The notes: generated by a model not told the origin, from the letters alone. A stretch of DNA of 61,490 nucleotides from Mediterraneibacter faecis JCM 15917 (GCA_001312505.1 BBDW01000017.1:1-61490), one strand, 5' to 3'. Positions 7,737 to 18,836 are shown, counted from the first letter of the stretch. Translations and numbers: made by a program.

Positions 7737-9669
7737 TTGTTAAAATGAAATTTATCAACATTTCCGGTCCTAGGGATGATATCGACCGTGTCACAGACTT
7801 GTATCTCTCACGTTATGAGATACAGCTGGAGTCCGCACTTTCTGAACTCAAGACAGTCGATAATCTTCGCCCGTTCATTGAACTTAATCCGTACCGGGAT
7901 GTACTTGCCCAGGCAACCCAGTTCGTCGGCTATCTTCCGAATGTAGATGATATTACACCGGATGATTCTTTAGGTCTTGACGACATGTTTGAAGTTGTTC
8001 GCAAAGCCTGCGAGGATTATGAAGGTCTGCAGGCAAAGAAAGAGAAAAAGAAAGCTAAGATTGAAGAGCTCCGTGCCAAACAGCAACTGCTCTCCCCCCC
8101 ATTCCGTCCGCTCGACTGTGATCTTCACAAGGTACTCGGATATCGATATATTGCATATCGTTTCGGACGGATCGCGCTGGAATCTTATCACAAGATGAAT
8201 AAATATCTGATGGATGATTTGAGTGCAATCTTCGTTGAAGGTGAACGCGATGAAAGCTTCGTATACGGCGCTTACTTCGTTTCTCCAGGAGAGGCACAAA
8301 AGGTAGATGCTGTTTTCCGTTCTCTTCATTTTGAACGCATCGAGCTGAAAGATGAATTTGAAGGAACTCCGTCTTTCGCTTACCAGTCACTGGAACGGGA
8401 CATTGCTCGGATCAATCTGGAGATCCAGGATCTGGATAAAGAAGCCGGTGAGATGCTTTCTGACCGGGCACCACAGCTTATTGCAGCGAAAAACCGTCTG
8501 GAGGAACTCTCCAAGAACTTTGACATCCGTAAGATGCTGCTCGGATGAAAGACAGCCAGGATGATTCTTATATCCTCTGCGGATGGATGGCAGAAGATGA
8601 TGTAGAGAAGTTTTTGGAAGAGATCAAAGATGATGATAAAGTCTTTGTCGTTGTCGAAGACGACCATGATGCATACTTCGGAGAACCGCCGACAAAGCTG
8701 GAAAATCCGAAGCTATTCAAACCATTTGAGATGTACATTCAGATGTATGGTCTTCCGGCTCACAATGAGATGGATCCAACCATTTTCGTAGCGATCACAT
8801 ACTCCTTTATTTTCGGAGTTATGTTCGGAGATGTCGGACAGGGGGCTTTTGCTTTTAATCGGTGGAGCTTGATCTATCACTTTAAGAAAGCTCCACTTGC
8901 CGGAATTATCGCAACTGCCGGTGTATTTTCCACAATCTTCGGATTTATGTTCGGAAGTATTTTCGGATTTGAAGACATCATTGAACCATTGTGGATACGA
9001 CCAATCGACCATATGACTACACTGCCGTTCCTCGGCAAACTGAACACAGTGTTTATCGTTGCTGTCGCATTTGGTATGTTCCTGATCATCGTAGCGATGA
9101 TCCTACATATTATTAATGCCGCAAGAAGCAAAGATATCGAAAGTACCTGGTTTGATCCAAACGGTGTGGCAGGACTTATTTTCTACATTGCCGTTGTAGT
9201 AACCATCGTTCTCTTTATGACAGGTAATCCGCTTCCGGGTGGTATTGTCATGGGTATCATGTTTGGTGTCCCGCTGCTTCTCATTTTCCTGAAAGAGCCT
9301 CTGACCCGCATGATTGAGAAACGTGCCGACAAAATGGAAACAGGCCCTGGAATGTACATCGTACAAGGCTTTTTCGAGATGTTTGAGACATTGCTCAGTT
9401 ATTTCTCAAACACTATTTCCTTTATCCGTATCGGTGCATTTGCTGTCAGCCATGCCGCTATCATGGAAGTAGTACTTCAGCTGGCCGGCACTGAAAGCGG
9501 AAATCCGAACTGGTTCGGAGTAATCTTCGGCAACCTGTTCGTATGCGGATTCGAAGGACTGATCGTAGGTATTCAGGTACTTCGTCTGGAATATTATGAG
9601 ATGTTCAGCCGTTTCTACAAAGGAAGCGGACGTGCATTCGACCCATATACAAAAAAGAAAACGAAATAA
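7733..9669 (+). CDS. ntpI: V/A-type ATPase subunit I (frameshifted)
   Basis: The large stator subunit (about 646 aa) forms the ion half-channels beside the proteolipid ring. The N-terminal half (to about residue 340) is cytoplasmic with coiled coils. The C-terminal half has some seven to eight membrane helices, including MFGDVGQG and a late SFIRIGAFAVSHA helix carrying the essential Arg. A frameshift near 8538 (ATGGCT read as ATGCT) splits the gene. A second, compensated pair lies at 8839-8871: one extra G in GGGG and one missing T turn an expected LLLLIGGA into unrelated residues. Confidence 0.9.
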
Positions 9670-9727
9670 CTATCTGGCTTAAATCTATGACAGCCATAAA
9701 ATGTATAGAAATCAGGAGGATTCCACT

Positions 9728-10167
9728 ATGAGTTTAGCAACAAAAATCATCTTTATCGCAGCACTTGTTTTAAGCATCATCATCCATTCGGATATTATCT
9801 GATCGGTGAAAAGAACAAAAAACGCTACAAACGTACAATCGGTGTCAACGCATTTTTCTTCTTCGGCGCATTTGCCATTGCATCTATCATGATGCTTGCA
9901 GGTCCGGCAAATGTACAGGCTGCTGAAGCTGCCGCATCTTCCGGTGCTACAATCGCAACAGGAATGGGATATCTTGCAGCCGCACTTGTTACAGGTCTTT
10001 CCTGTATCGGCGGTGGTATCGCTGTTGCAAGTGCAGCCAGCGCAGCACTTGGAGCAATCAGCGAGGATTCCAGCGTTCTTGGTAAATCCTTGATCTTCGT
10101 AGGACTTGCCGAAGGTGTTTGTCTGTACGGACTGATCATCTCTTTCATGATCTTAGGAAATCTCTAA
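9728..10167 (+). CDS. ntpK: V/A-type ATPase proteolipid subunit K (frameshifted)
   Basis: Membrane rotor subunit, about 146 aa after repair of one missing C near 9788. Four hydrophobic segments are visible. The last two form a typical proteolipid hairpin with the Gly-rich GLSCIGGGIAVASA and the ion-binding Glu in VGLAEGVCLYG. The first two do not resemble a duplicated c hairpin and end in an Ala-rich PANVQAAEAA stretch that looks like a signal-peptidase site. An AGGAGG-like site precedes ATG 9728. Whether H+ or Na+ is used cannot be told. Confidence 0.88.
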
Positions 10168-10197
10168 TTTCTGATTTTCAACAGAAAGGAGCCGCCT

Positions 10198-10506
10198 ATG
10201 AAAATGTATCTGATCAGTGACAATGTCGACACTTACACCGGAATGCGTCTTGCCGGTGTAGACGGAGTTGTCGTCCATGAACGGGATGAGCTGAAACAAG
10301 CTTTGGAAAAAGTGCTTTCCGATCCGACTGTCGGTATTGTTCTTCTGACTGAGAAGTTCGGTCAGGAGTTTCCGGACATTATCGACACTTTCCGACTGGA
10401 ACGAAAGATGCCGTTATTGATCGAAATTCCTGACCGCCACGGAACCGGTCGTCAGAAAGACTTTATCACCTCATATATCACTGAGGCGATTGGACTGAAA
10501 TTATAA
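10198..10506 (+). CDS. ntpF: V/A-type ATPase subunit F
   Basis: A 102-aa alpha/beta protein of the central stalk (NtpG/AhaF). It has the usual pattern of a short N-terminal strand (MYLISDNVDTYTGMRLAG), a VGIVLLTE strand, and a C-terminal MPLLIEIPDRHG segment with a terminal helix. Length matches the family. AGAAAGGAG precedes the ATG. It lies between the proteolipid and subunit E, as in other Clostridia. Confidence 0.88.
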   Translation: MKMYLISDNVDTYTGMRLAGVDGVVVHERDELKQALEKVLSDPTVGIVLLTEKFGQEFPDIIDTFRLERKMPLLIEIPDRHGTGRQKDFITSYITEAIGLKL

Positions 10507-10542
10507 ACGCAATTATATTACGAACTAAAGGAGGGATTCCTC

Positions 10543-11129
10543 TTGACTCTGGAAGAAAAAATCGCACACCTGCAAACCACATCCATGGAGCAGGCCCGCC
10601 TAGAGGGAAATGTCATCATTGACACCCATCAGGCTGCCCTGGAGAAGGTTTTCGAAGATCATAAGGCAGAAGCCACAAGACAGTCAGAAACTCGCATCAA
10701 GGCGGAAGCTGCCAATGCGAAGCTCTCACTGAACCAGCACTCGCCAAGTCCCAGCTGGAGATCAAACGTCGTCAAAGCAAGGTTCAGCAGGAATTGAAAG
10801 ACAAGATCTTCGAGGAAGCAGACGCATTAATCGATGAATTTATGAAGACGGAAGCTTATAATAATTTTCTTATCAAATGCATCCGCAAAGCGGTGGCTTT
10901 TGCCGGAAATGATGAGCTTACGATCTATATTAACCCAACTGATGAAAAAAAACGTTCTGATCTGGAAGGTGCTACAAGAGTTCATCTGACGATCAGCGCC
11001 GAAGATTTCCGGGGCGGTGTCCGTGCTGTCATCCGTTCCCGCAACATTTTGATCGATAATTCCTTCAGCACACAGCTGAAAGAACAGTATGACAAATTTG
11101 TATTTTTAGGAGGTGACGGCATTGCTTAA
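10543..11129 (+). CDS. ntpE: V/A-type ATPase subunit E (frameshifted)
   Basis: Peripheral-stalk subunit, about 195 aa. The N-terminal half is a long charged helix that pairs with subunit H, and the C-terminal half is a globular head-binding domain ending KFVFLGGDG. The start is TTG 10543 behind AAAGGAGGG. A frameshift near 10737 (CAGGCA read as CAGCA) splits the gene. The last 8 nt overlap the ntpA start, suggesting translational coupling. Confidence 0.85.
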
Positions 11130-12896
11130 GACAGCGAAAATTTACGGCATCAATGGTCCCGTCATTTATCTGAAAGGCAACACAGGATTCCGTATGTCCG
11201 AGATGGTCTATGTCGGCGAACAGAAGTTAGTCGGAGAAGTCATTGCACTGGATAAAGATATGACAACCGTTCAGGTTTATGAGGAAACAACGGGGGGGCT
11301 TCGCCCGGGCGAAGAAGTTATTGCCAGTGGAAGTCCGGTATCCGTAACACTTGCACCCGGTATCCTGAACAACATTTTTGATGGTATCGAACGTCCACTG
11401 GAAGATATCGCAGAATCCTCCGGCGGCGCATTTATCACACGCGGTGTCAGTGTCGATTCTCTGGACCGTACAAAGAAATGGAAAACACATATCACTGTAA
11501 AGCAGGGAGATTATCTCCATGCAGGTGATATTATCGCAGAAGTTCCTGAAACACATGCGATCACTCATAAATGTATGGTTCCTCCTGAAGTAGAGGGAAC
11601 TGTTCTTGTGACTGTTGCAGACGGTGAATACACAATTGACGAACCTCTGGTTCGTCTGGAACTGCCTAACGGACAGGAGAAAGAGCTGACTATGACTCAG
11701 CACTGGCCGATCCGTACTCCGCGACCGACTCATCACCGTTTCCCGGCATCTGTTCCGCTTGTTACCGGACAACGTATCATTGATACCATGTTCCCGATTG
11801 CAAAAGGCGGTACCGCTGCCATCCCAGGAGGATTTGGAACCGGAAAGACCATGACACAGCATCAGATTGCGAAATGGGCCGATGCAGATATCATCATCTA
11901 TATCGGATGCGGTGAGCGTGGAAATGAGATGACACAGGTTTTGGAAGAGTTCAGTGAACTGACCGATCCTCGTACCGGCAAACCTCTGATGGACCGTACT
12001 ACACTGATTGCCAATACTTCCAACATGCCTGTTGCCGCCCGTGAAGCCAGCATTTACACCGGACTTACTCTGGCAGAATATTACCGTGATATGGGCTACG
12101 ATGTAGCGATTATGGCCGACTCCACTTCCCGTTGGGCCGAGGCTCTTCGAGAACTTTCCGGACGTCTGGAAGAGATGCCTGCAGAGGAAGGTTTCCCGGC
12201 TTATCTTGCGTCCCGTCTGTCTGCGTTCTACGAACGCGCCGGAATGATGCATAACTTAAACGGAACAGACGGTTCTGTTACGATCATCGGTGCTGTTTCC
12301 CCCCACAGGGTGGTGACTTCTCCGAGCCGGTTACACAGAACACCAAACGATTCGTCCGCTGCTTCTGGGGACTGGATAAGAGCCTTGCCTATGCAAGACA
12401 TTTCCCGGCCATCCACTGGCTGACCAGTTACAGTGAGTATCTGAATGACTTAAGCCATTGGTATCAGGACAATGTGTCTCCCAAATTTGTTGACTACCGT
12501 AACCGTCTGATGGCACTGTTGAATCAGGAAAGCAGTCTTCTTGAGATCGTAAAACTGATCGGAAGTGATGTACTCCCGGATGATCAGAAACTTGTCCTTG
12601 AGATTGCCCGTGTGATTCGTCTTGGTTTCCTGCAGCAAAATGCATTCCACCCGGATGACACCTGCGTTTCTATGGAAAAACAGTTCCTGATGATGGATAC
12701 GATCCTGTACCTTTACAAGCAGGCACGTACCCTTGTCACAATGGGACATCCGATGTCCGTACTAAAATCTGAGAATATTTTCGATCGTGTCATCGCGATC
12801 AAATACGATGTTCCGAACGACCGCCCGGAAATGTTTGCACAGTATCACAGAGATATTGATGCTTTCTATCAGCACGTACTTGAGAAAAATGCATAA
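11122..12896 (+). CDS. ntpA: V/A-type ATPase catalytic subunit A (frameshifted)
   Basis: Catalytic ATP-binding subunit of the soluble head, about 590 aa. The P-loop GGFGTGKT lies near residue 237, followed by CGERGNEM with the catalytic Glu. The bulge domain unique to the A subunit precedes it. TTG 11122 is preferred to GTG 11113 because AGGAGG ends at 11112. A C tract at 12299-12304 has six C where four are expected (VSPQGGD), shifting the frame. A 7-nt G tract at 11292-11298 adds one Gly to ETTGLRPGE in frame. Confidence 0.93.
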
Positions 12897-12911
12897 GGAG
12901 GGACCACTATC

Positions 12912-14301
12912 ATGTCAATTGAATATCTTGGCTTAAGCAGTATCAACGGCCCTCTGATCGTGTTAGAGGGCGTACAGGACGCCTTTTACGATGAGATCGT
13001 AGAATTTGTCGTAGACGGCACAGAACGCAAAATAGGACGTATTGTAGAGATTTACGAAGACAAGGCAGTAATCCAGGTCTTCGAAGGTTCTGAAAATATG
13101 TCCCTGAAAAATACACATACGAAACTGACCGGACACCCGATGGAGATTGCACTCTCCCCCCCGGATATCCTTGGCCGTACCTTCAACGGTATCGGACAGC
13201 CGATCGATGACCTCGGGCCGCTTGTCTCCACTTTAAAAAGAGATGTGAACGGACTTCCGCTCAACCCGGTCCGCAGAGAATACCCAAGAAACTATATCCG
13301 CACCGGAATTTCCGCGATCGACGGACTGACAACTCTGATTCGTGGACAGAAGCTTCCGATTTTCTCCGGAAATGGACTTCCGCACGATCAGCTTGCTGCA
13401 CAGATCGTAAAACAGGCTTCTCTTGGAAGCGATTCTGATGAAAAATTTGCAATCGTATTCGCTGCTATGGGTGTCAAACATGACGTTGCTGATTTCTTCC
13501 GTAACACATTTGAAGAAAGCGGTGTTGCCGATCATGTAGCAATGTTTTTGAATCTGGCAAATGACCCGGTTGTAGAACGTCTGATCACGCCAAAGGTTGC
13601 ACTGACAGCTGCGGAGTATCTGGCATTTGAACAAAATATGCATATCCTCGTTATCCTTACCGATATGACTTCTTTCGCAGAAGCCATGCGTGAGGTCTCT
13701 TCCTCAAAAGGAGAAATTCCTAGCCGTAAAGGATTCCCGGGATATCTGTACAGTGAACTGGCAACCATCTACGAACGTGCCGGTATTGTACAAGGCGTAA
13801 ACGGATCTGTAACACAGCTTCCGATCTTGACTATGCCAAACGACGATATCACGCATCCGATTCCTGACCTGACGGGATATATCACCGAGGGACAGATTGT
13901 ACTTGACCGCCCGCTTCATGGACAGTCAATCTATCCTCCGATCAATATCCTGCCATCTCTTTCCCGTCTGATGAAGGACGGTATCGGAGAAGGTTTTACA
14001 CGTGAAGATCATCAAGATCTTGCCAATCAGTTATTCTCCGCTTATGCAAAGGTTGGAGATGCAAGAAATCTGGCTTCTGTTATCGGTGAAGATGAACTTT
14101 CACCACTAGATAAGAAATATCTGGAATTCGGTATCGACTTCGAACAACATTACATCGGACAGGGGGGTTAATGAGAACCGTACAATGGAAGAGACTTTGG
14201 ATCTGGGATGGAAACTTTTAGGAAAACTCCCTAGAGAAGAACTGGACCGTGTTGACACGAAGATTCTTGATAAATACTATAAACCTGCTGTAGAAGACTA
14301 G
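12912..14301 (+). CDS. ntpB: V/A-type ATPase regulatory subunit B (frameshifted near end)
   Basis: Non-catalytic nucleotide-binding subunit that alternates with A in the head, about 462 aa. [26 protein letters not shown] (degenerate P-loop region) and [29 protein letters not shown] are typical. The frame is lost at the six-G tract 14162-14167. Downstream codons [17 protein letters not shown] continue the family C-terminus to a TAG at 14299-14301. The C tract at 13156-13162 adds one Pro to the expected LSPDILGR in frame. Confidence 0.93.
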
Positions 14302-14318
14302 GGAAAGGAGGGAGCTTC

Positions 14319-14947
14319 ATGGATCCACGTACATTTCCAACAAAAGGTAATCTGATGCTGGCCAAGAACTCTCTTGCACTTGCCCGGCAGGGTTATGATC
14401 TGATGGATAAGAAGCGTAACATTTTAATTCGCGACTGATGGATCTGATCGAAGAAGCACGCACCATACAGGAAGAGATTGATTCAACATTTACTTATGCG
14501 TATCAATGTCTACAGCGTGCTAATATCGAAAACGGTATCAGCATGGTAGAACAGCTCGCCTACACTGTACCGATTGAAAATTCCATAACGATCCAGACGC
14601 GAAGTATCATGGGAACCGAGATTCCTCATGTGAAATATGTACCGGACGCCGGTCAGCCGACCTATGCCTTCAGTACCACAAAGGAATCGATTGATATTGC
14701 CCGTGAGGCCTTCCGCAAGGTAAAAGACCTTACGATCAAGCTTTCCATGGTTGAAAACGCTGCTTACCGTCTTGCAAGTAATATCAAGAAGACGCAGAAA
14801 CGAGCAAATGCTCTCCAGAACATTACAATTCCAATGTATTCAAATCTGGTCTATTCGATCACCAATGCACTGGAAGAAAAAGAGCGTGAAGAGTTCACGC
14901 GTCTGAAAGTGATCAAGAGAATGAAAGAGAAAAAAGCCTCCGGTTAA
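14319..14947 (+). CDS. ntpD: V/A-type ATPase subunit D (frameshifted)
   Basis: Central-stalk rotor shaft, about 210 aa, mostly two long antiparallel helices. The N-terminal MDPRTFPTKGNLMLAK and the run of Arg/Lys-rich helix near the C-terminus match NtpD/AhaD. AAAGGAGGGAG precedes ATG 14319. One A is missing near 14434 (CGCGAACTG read as CGCGACTG), which breaks the frame after about 39 residues. It is the last gene of the operon, with a terminator at its stop. Confidence 0.9.
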
Positions 14948-14962
14948 CGGGGGGGGCTTTTC
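14931..14962 (+). terminator. intrinsic terminator of the ATPase operon
   Basis: AAAAAGCCTCCG pairs with CGGGGGCTTTT, followed by TT-rich sequence, and overlaps the ntpD stop. The G tract is written as eight G. Base pairing needs only five, so three appear superfluous. Confidence 0.75.
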
Positions 14963-14998
14963 CTTTCTACAGGATACTATTCTCAGTATGCCTGAATT

Positions 14999-15872
14999 CT
15001 CATATTGCAACAACGATCTGATATTCTTTTTCAAAAGTCTCTCCGCTCTCTACCTTATTAATTCCAGGCTTCTCAGAGATTTCTTTATCAAATCCAATAT
15101 TATCGCATCTTCCATCATGGTTCCAGGCAGACAAACGGTGCGTCTTTTACAGACCAGATTCCATAGCTTGGGAATCCTTCTGACTTAACTCCCACATACG
15201 GAGTTCCGTCTTTATGACAGATCCATGCTTCTTCAATCTGCGTATTATCAAAGATCAACGCATCATTTTCAAAAAGTTCTTCTGTCAACGGATATGTCTC
15301 TTCATTCAGTTTCATCTCATGCAGTTCCTCCGGATCAGGAGCCATTTCTTTCATATTGATCAGACAATACTTCAATTCATCTTTTCCAGGGAACTTCAGA
15401 ATATAATCTGTCTTTCCTTCCTCGTTCTTTGCAAAGCGGAAGGCCGGATGCGCTCCGATTGTGAAATAAATTGTCTCATCAGACGGATTCTTTACTTCCC
15501 ATTTTACATGAAGTACATTTTTTTCCAGTGTGTAAGTAATGAAAAGTTCAAAATCAAATGGATAACTTCCTTCATCTCATCTGTTGATGTCAGAAGAAAT
15601 GTTGATGTTTCTTTCCCTGCATGAATACATTTGAACTCACTGTCTCTTGCAAATCCATGCTGTGATGTCGGATACTGTGTGCCGTTAATCTTCACTGTGT
15701 TCTTATAGGTTTTTCCCACATTTGGAAATAGCACCGGTGAATGACGTTTCCAAAATTTTGGTTCTGCATCCCAGAGAAGATCTGTACCTGTTTTCTTGTT
15801 ATACAGTTTTGTCAGCTCCGCACCATGCTCAGCAATCTCTACGCTAAGCACATCATTCTCCATTTTAATCAT
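14999..15872 (-). CDS. aldose 1-epimerase (GalM/LacX-like) protein, frameshifted
   Basis: A galactose-mutarotase fold protein of about 290 aa. The N-terminal ENDVLSVEIAEHGAEL, the RHSPVLFPNVG segment, a central IGAHPAFRF motif holding a catalytic-site His, and the late FVCLEPW motif place it in the LacX/YeaD-type branch. The frame is broken near 15570 (one base short) and 15110-15118 (two G short). ATG at 15870-15872 follows AAAGGAGGA. The sugar substrate is not predictable. Members interconvert alpha and beta anomers of hexoses. Confidence 0.75.
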
Positions 15873-15901
15873 GCTTTTTGTTCCTCCTTTATCCCCCCCC
15901 T

Positions 15902-16972
15902 TTAATTTTTATCGGACTGCTCTACCTGTACGCAATTATCTACCAGATAATCCAGTACTTTATCACGAAGGATTGCATCTTTCAGAACATCTTCTCCCAC
16001 CTGCTCCTTGTAAGTATCCAGATCTGCGCCTGCCTTGTCCGCATACTCCTGCATTCCTTCTTCGTATTCCTTATCAGACGGTTCCAGTTTCTCTTTCTTT
16101 GCGATTAGTTTTACAGCCTCTTCAAGCTGAACAGCCTGCTTTGCTGAGTCTTCAATTTTTTCGTTAAATTTATCTTCTGTCATATTCAGATAAGTTGTAA
16201 TGAAATCACTCAGCTCTACTCCGTACATCTGTGCAATCTGTGTATAGTAGTCATTTGCCTGTTTCACCTGCTCGTCTACCGCACCGTCAGGATATTTATT
16301 TACCTCTATCTGATCCAGTAAAGCAGTCTGTACTTCTTGTTTCAGCTGTGAATTACCTGAATCGTCCTGCTGCTCCTGAAGAGAATTTTTCACCTCTTCC
16401 TCGAATTCATCAACCGTCTTGCTGCTTTCACTGTTATTCACAACCCACTCGTCTGTAAGCTCCGGTGTTACTTTCTGATAAATCTTATTCAATACAATGT
16501 GGAAATTCGCCGGTTTTCCCGCAAGATCAGAACTCTGATAATTCTCAGGAAACTGTACAGTGATATCAAATTCTTCACCTGTATTATGTCCCACGATCTG
16601 ATCTTCAAATCCCTGATAGTCGCCATTTGCTCCAATGAATGAGCCAGATCCAAGTTCCAGATCATATCCCGTTGCTGAACCTCCGTCAAATGCTGTTCCA
16701 TCAAGAGTTCCTGTGTAATCAATATTTACCCAGTCTCCGCTCTGTGCAGCACGGTCTGTTACCTCCTGCTCTGTCGCAGCTGCCTCCAATCTGGACTGTA
16801 TTTCCTGCTCTACTGAATCATCAGACACCTCCGATTTTGCAACTTCTGTAACTTCAAGTGCTTTGTATTTACCTACCGTCACATAATCATTGGACAGCTT
16901 TCCACTGCCGCATCCTGCTAAAGATGTTGTCATCAGAACGGCTGTAAGAACCGCAATCACTCTTTTTTTCAT
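15902..16972 (-). CDS. trigger-factor-like lipoprotein (FKBP-type PPIase)
   Basis: The 356-aa product has a lipoprotein signal peptide with lipobox SLAGC (Cys about residue 22), so it is expected on the outer face of the membrane. Residues about 80-165 form an FKBP-like domain (SGDWVNIDYTGTLDG, then FEDQIVGHNTGE with VQFPENY). The rest is helical and resembles the C-terminal chaperone domain of trigger factor. The ribosome-binding N-domain is absent. The layout suggests an extracytoplasmic folding factor for secreted proteins. It is not the cytoplasmic trigger factor itself. Confidence 0.8.
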   Translation of the reverse strand: MKKRVIAVLTAVLMTTSLAGCGSGKLSNDYVTVGKYKALEVTEVAKSEVSDDSVEQEIQSRLEAAATEQEVTDRAAQSGDWVNIDYTGTLDGTAFDGGSATGYDLELGSGSFIGANGDYQGFEDQIVGHNTGEEFDITVQFPENYQSSDLAGKPANFHIVLNKIYQKVTPELTDEWVVNNSESSKTVDEFEEEVKNSLQEQQDDSGNSQLKQEVQTALLDQIEVNKYPDGAVDEQVKQANDYYTQIAQMYGVELSDFITTYLNMTEDKFNEKIEDSAKQAVQLEEAVKLIAKKEKLEPSDKEYEEGMQEYADKAGADLDTYKEQVGEDVLKDAILRDKVLDYLVDNCVQVEQSDKN

Positions 16973-17027
16973 TTTCCTGTTTCTCCTCTTTTATCTTTTA
17001 TAATCTCTTCTTTTTTTGTCTTATCCA

Positions 17028-18503
17028 CTATAAAAGTGGTGACAGTAATCTGGAAAACTGTTCCTTAAGCCGGATCAGTAAATTCCTCTCCTCATATCTC
17101 TTTCGTGTCACCTGCGTACTCATTGTCATATCATTCTCAAAAGCTCTTTCCAGCCTCTGCACTGTACGCTCACTATAGATTGTTGCATTCACTTCAAAAT
17201 TCAGGCCAAAACTTCGGATGTCCATATTCGCTGTACCTACACAGGCAACCATGCCATCTACTGATAATGTCTTTGCGTGAAGAAATCCATTATTATAGAC
17301 ATAACATTTTGCACCTGCTGCAACCATCTCTCCAATGTAGGAATATGTTGCCCAGTAAACAAATGGATGATCTGGTTTGCATGGAATCATAATTCTGACA
17401 TCTACCCCTGATCTGCTTGCAATCTTCAATGCATCCAAAATGGACGCATCCGGTATGAAATACGGTGTCTGTATATAAACATGATTTCTTGCACTGTGGA
17501 TCAGATGAAGATAATTGTCATGGATTGTCTTCGTCTGTGAGTCCGGTCCACTTGAGATAATCTGTACCGGATCAAATCCATGCCTGTCATACTGCGGAAT
17601 CTCAAACAAATGATCTTCCAAAAACAGGTTCTCATGAGCTGCATAATTCCAATCCAGAACAAACCTCACTGCAAGAGATGTGACTGCCGCACCTTCAATA
17701 CACAAATGCGTATCTCTCCAATAACCAAACTTTTCATCTTTTCCAATATATTCCCTGCCTATATTGAAACCACCAACAAAACCAACCTTTCCATCAATTA
17801 CGACAATCTTTCGGTGATTTCGATAATTCACACGCATCTGAAGCTGTCCCAGAATCGCCGGGAAGAATTCTGCAACCCGAATTCCTTCACATTTCAGCCT
17901 GTCCCAATCTTTTTTGTGCATGGTACGACATCCCATACTATCAAACAAAACTCTGACTTCTACGCCTTCACGTGCTTTCTCGATCAGCACCTTCTCTATA
18001 TCCTGCCACACTTCATCGTTCCTGATAATATAATACTGCACATGGATATATTTCTTCGCACGTTTCATTTCCTCGATCAGTGCATAAAACTTCTCTTTAC
18101 CATCTGTATAAATACGAATATCATTGTTATCCGTCAGAACTGCCTGTCCAGCCTCCAAATTATACAGCACAAGATCCCGGAACCGGTTAAGTGCCGGACT
18201 CGTCATCTTCAGCTGCCTGTGATAAATGGTTTCCTCCTGCCTTCGCACAGCGTATTTCAGCTCACCTTCAATCTCCTTTGCCTTAAACATCTTATTCTTA
18301 TGATAATCCTGCCCTATGATCAGATACAGAATAAATCCAACAATCGGAATAAAATAAAGCAAAAGCAGCCATGTCCATACTGCCTGCGGTGATCTTCTTT
18401 CAAAGAATACAATAATCAGAGATAAAAGAATATTAATGATAACGATATTCTTCATAATAAAATGAAAAACCATCACCACTGTGTTCCATATTGTCTCTGC
18501 CAT
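17028..18503 (-). CDS. cls: cardiolipin synthase (PLD family)
   Basis: Joins two phosphatidylglycerol molecules to give cardiolipin plus glycerol at the cytoplasmic membrane. The 491-aa protein begins with two membrane helices (PLDc_N, residues about 10-70, including RRSPQAVWTW). It then has two phospholipase D HKD motifs, HRKIVVIDGKVGFVGG near 232 and HAKTLSVDGMVACVGTANMD near 412. Length and domain order match bacterial ClsA-type enzymes, and the gene is intact. AAGGAAGAG precedes the ATG at 18503. Confidence 0.92.
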   Translation of the reverse strand: MAETIWNTVVMVFHFIMKNIVIINILLSLIIVFFERRSPQAVWTWLLLLYFIPIVGFILYLIIGQDYHKNKMFKAKEIEGELKYAVRRQEETIYHRQLKMTSPALNRFRDLVLYNLEAGQAVLTDNNDIRIYTDGKEKFYALIEEMKRAKKYIHVQYYIIRNDEVWQDIEKVLIEKAREGVEVRVLFDSMGCRTMHKKDWDRLKCEGIRVAEFFPAILGQLQMRVNYRNHRKIVVIDGKVGFVGGFNIGREYIGKDEKFGYWRDTHLCIEGAAVTSLAVRFVLDWNYAAHENLFLEDHLFEIPQYDRHGFDPVQIISSGPDSQTKTIHDNYLHLIHSARNHVYIQTPYFIPDASILDALKIASRSGVDVRIMIPCKPDHPFVYWATYSYIGEMVAAGAKCYVYNNGFLHAKTLSVDGMVACVGTANMDIRSFGLNFEVNATIYSERTVQRLERAFENDMTMSTQVTRKRYEERNLLIRLKEQFSRLLSPLL

Positions 18504-18571
18504 TCAACTCTTCCTTTCTCTTAATCAACGTGAAAATATTATTACTCACTATACCCCGTCACATTCTTCGG

Positions 18572-18731
18572 ACAGCGCGTTACTGTTCACACGATGTGCG
18601 ACCAGCAACGCATCTCGCCATTTTAAATCGCCTTTGGCGATGGGGGGGCGAGATGCATTCAAATCAAAACACGCATCCTCCGTGTCAATCAGCAGAGTGA
18701 TTGACAGGGAGTGAACAGTAACGCCAGCGCT
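18572..18731. repeat. structured palindromic element with 14-bp terminal inverted repeat
   Basis: About 160 nt of non-coding DNA framed by a perfect inverted repeat, GCGTTACTGTTCAC (18577-18590) and GTGAACAGTAACGC (18711-18724). Inside are GCATCTCGCC/GGCGAGATGC (18610-18619 and 18647-18656) enclosing ATCGCC-TTT-GGCGAT, and TGTCAATCA/TGATTGACA (18683-18706). The whole can fold into a branched structure. It is more GC-rich than the flanking intergenic DNA and has no transposase. It fills most of the 408-nt gap 18504-18911. I read it as an interspersed MITE-like or structured RNA element. Confidence 0.6.
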
Positions 18732-18836
18732 GCTATCTTTCTGCAAACAATAATAAACCACCATAATACATAGTATACTCGGTTTACGTCTTAAAAGTAA
18801 CCCCCCCAAATTGTAAAATTGTCCCCCCCTGTCTGC

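Noticed and set aside
11227..12252. 341-codon open frame on the minus strand across ntpA
   Set aside because: It is the antisense shadow of ntpA, Cys/His/Ser-rich without family features.
17580..18392. 270-codon plus-strand open frame across cls
   Set aside because: Antisense of cardiolipin synthase with no recognisable domain.
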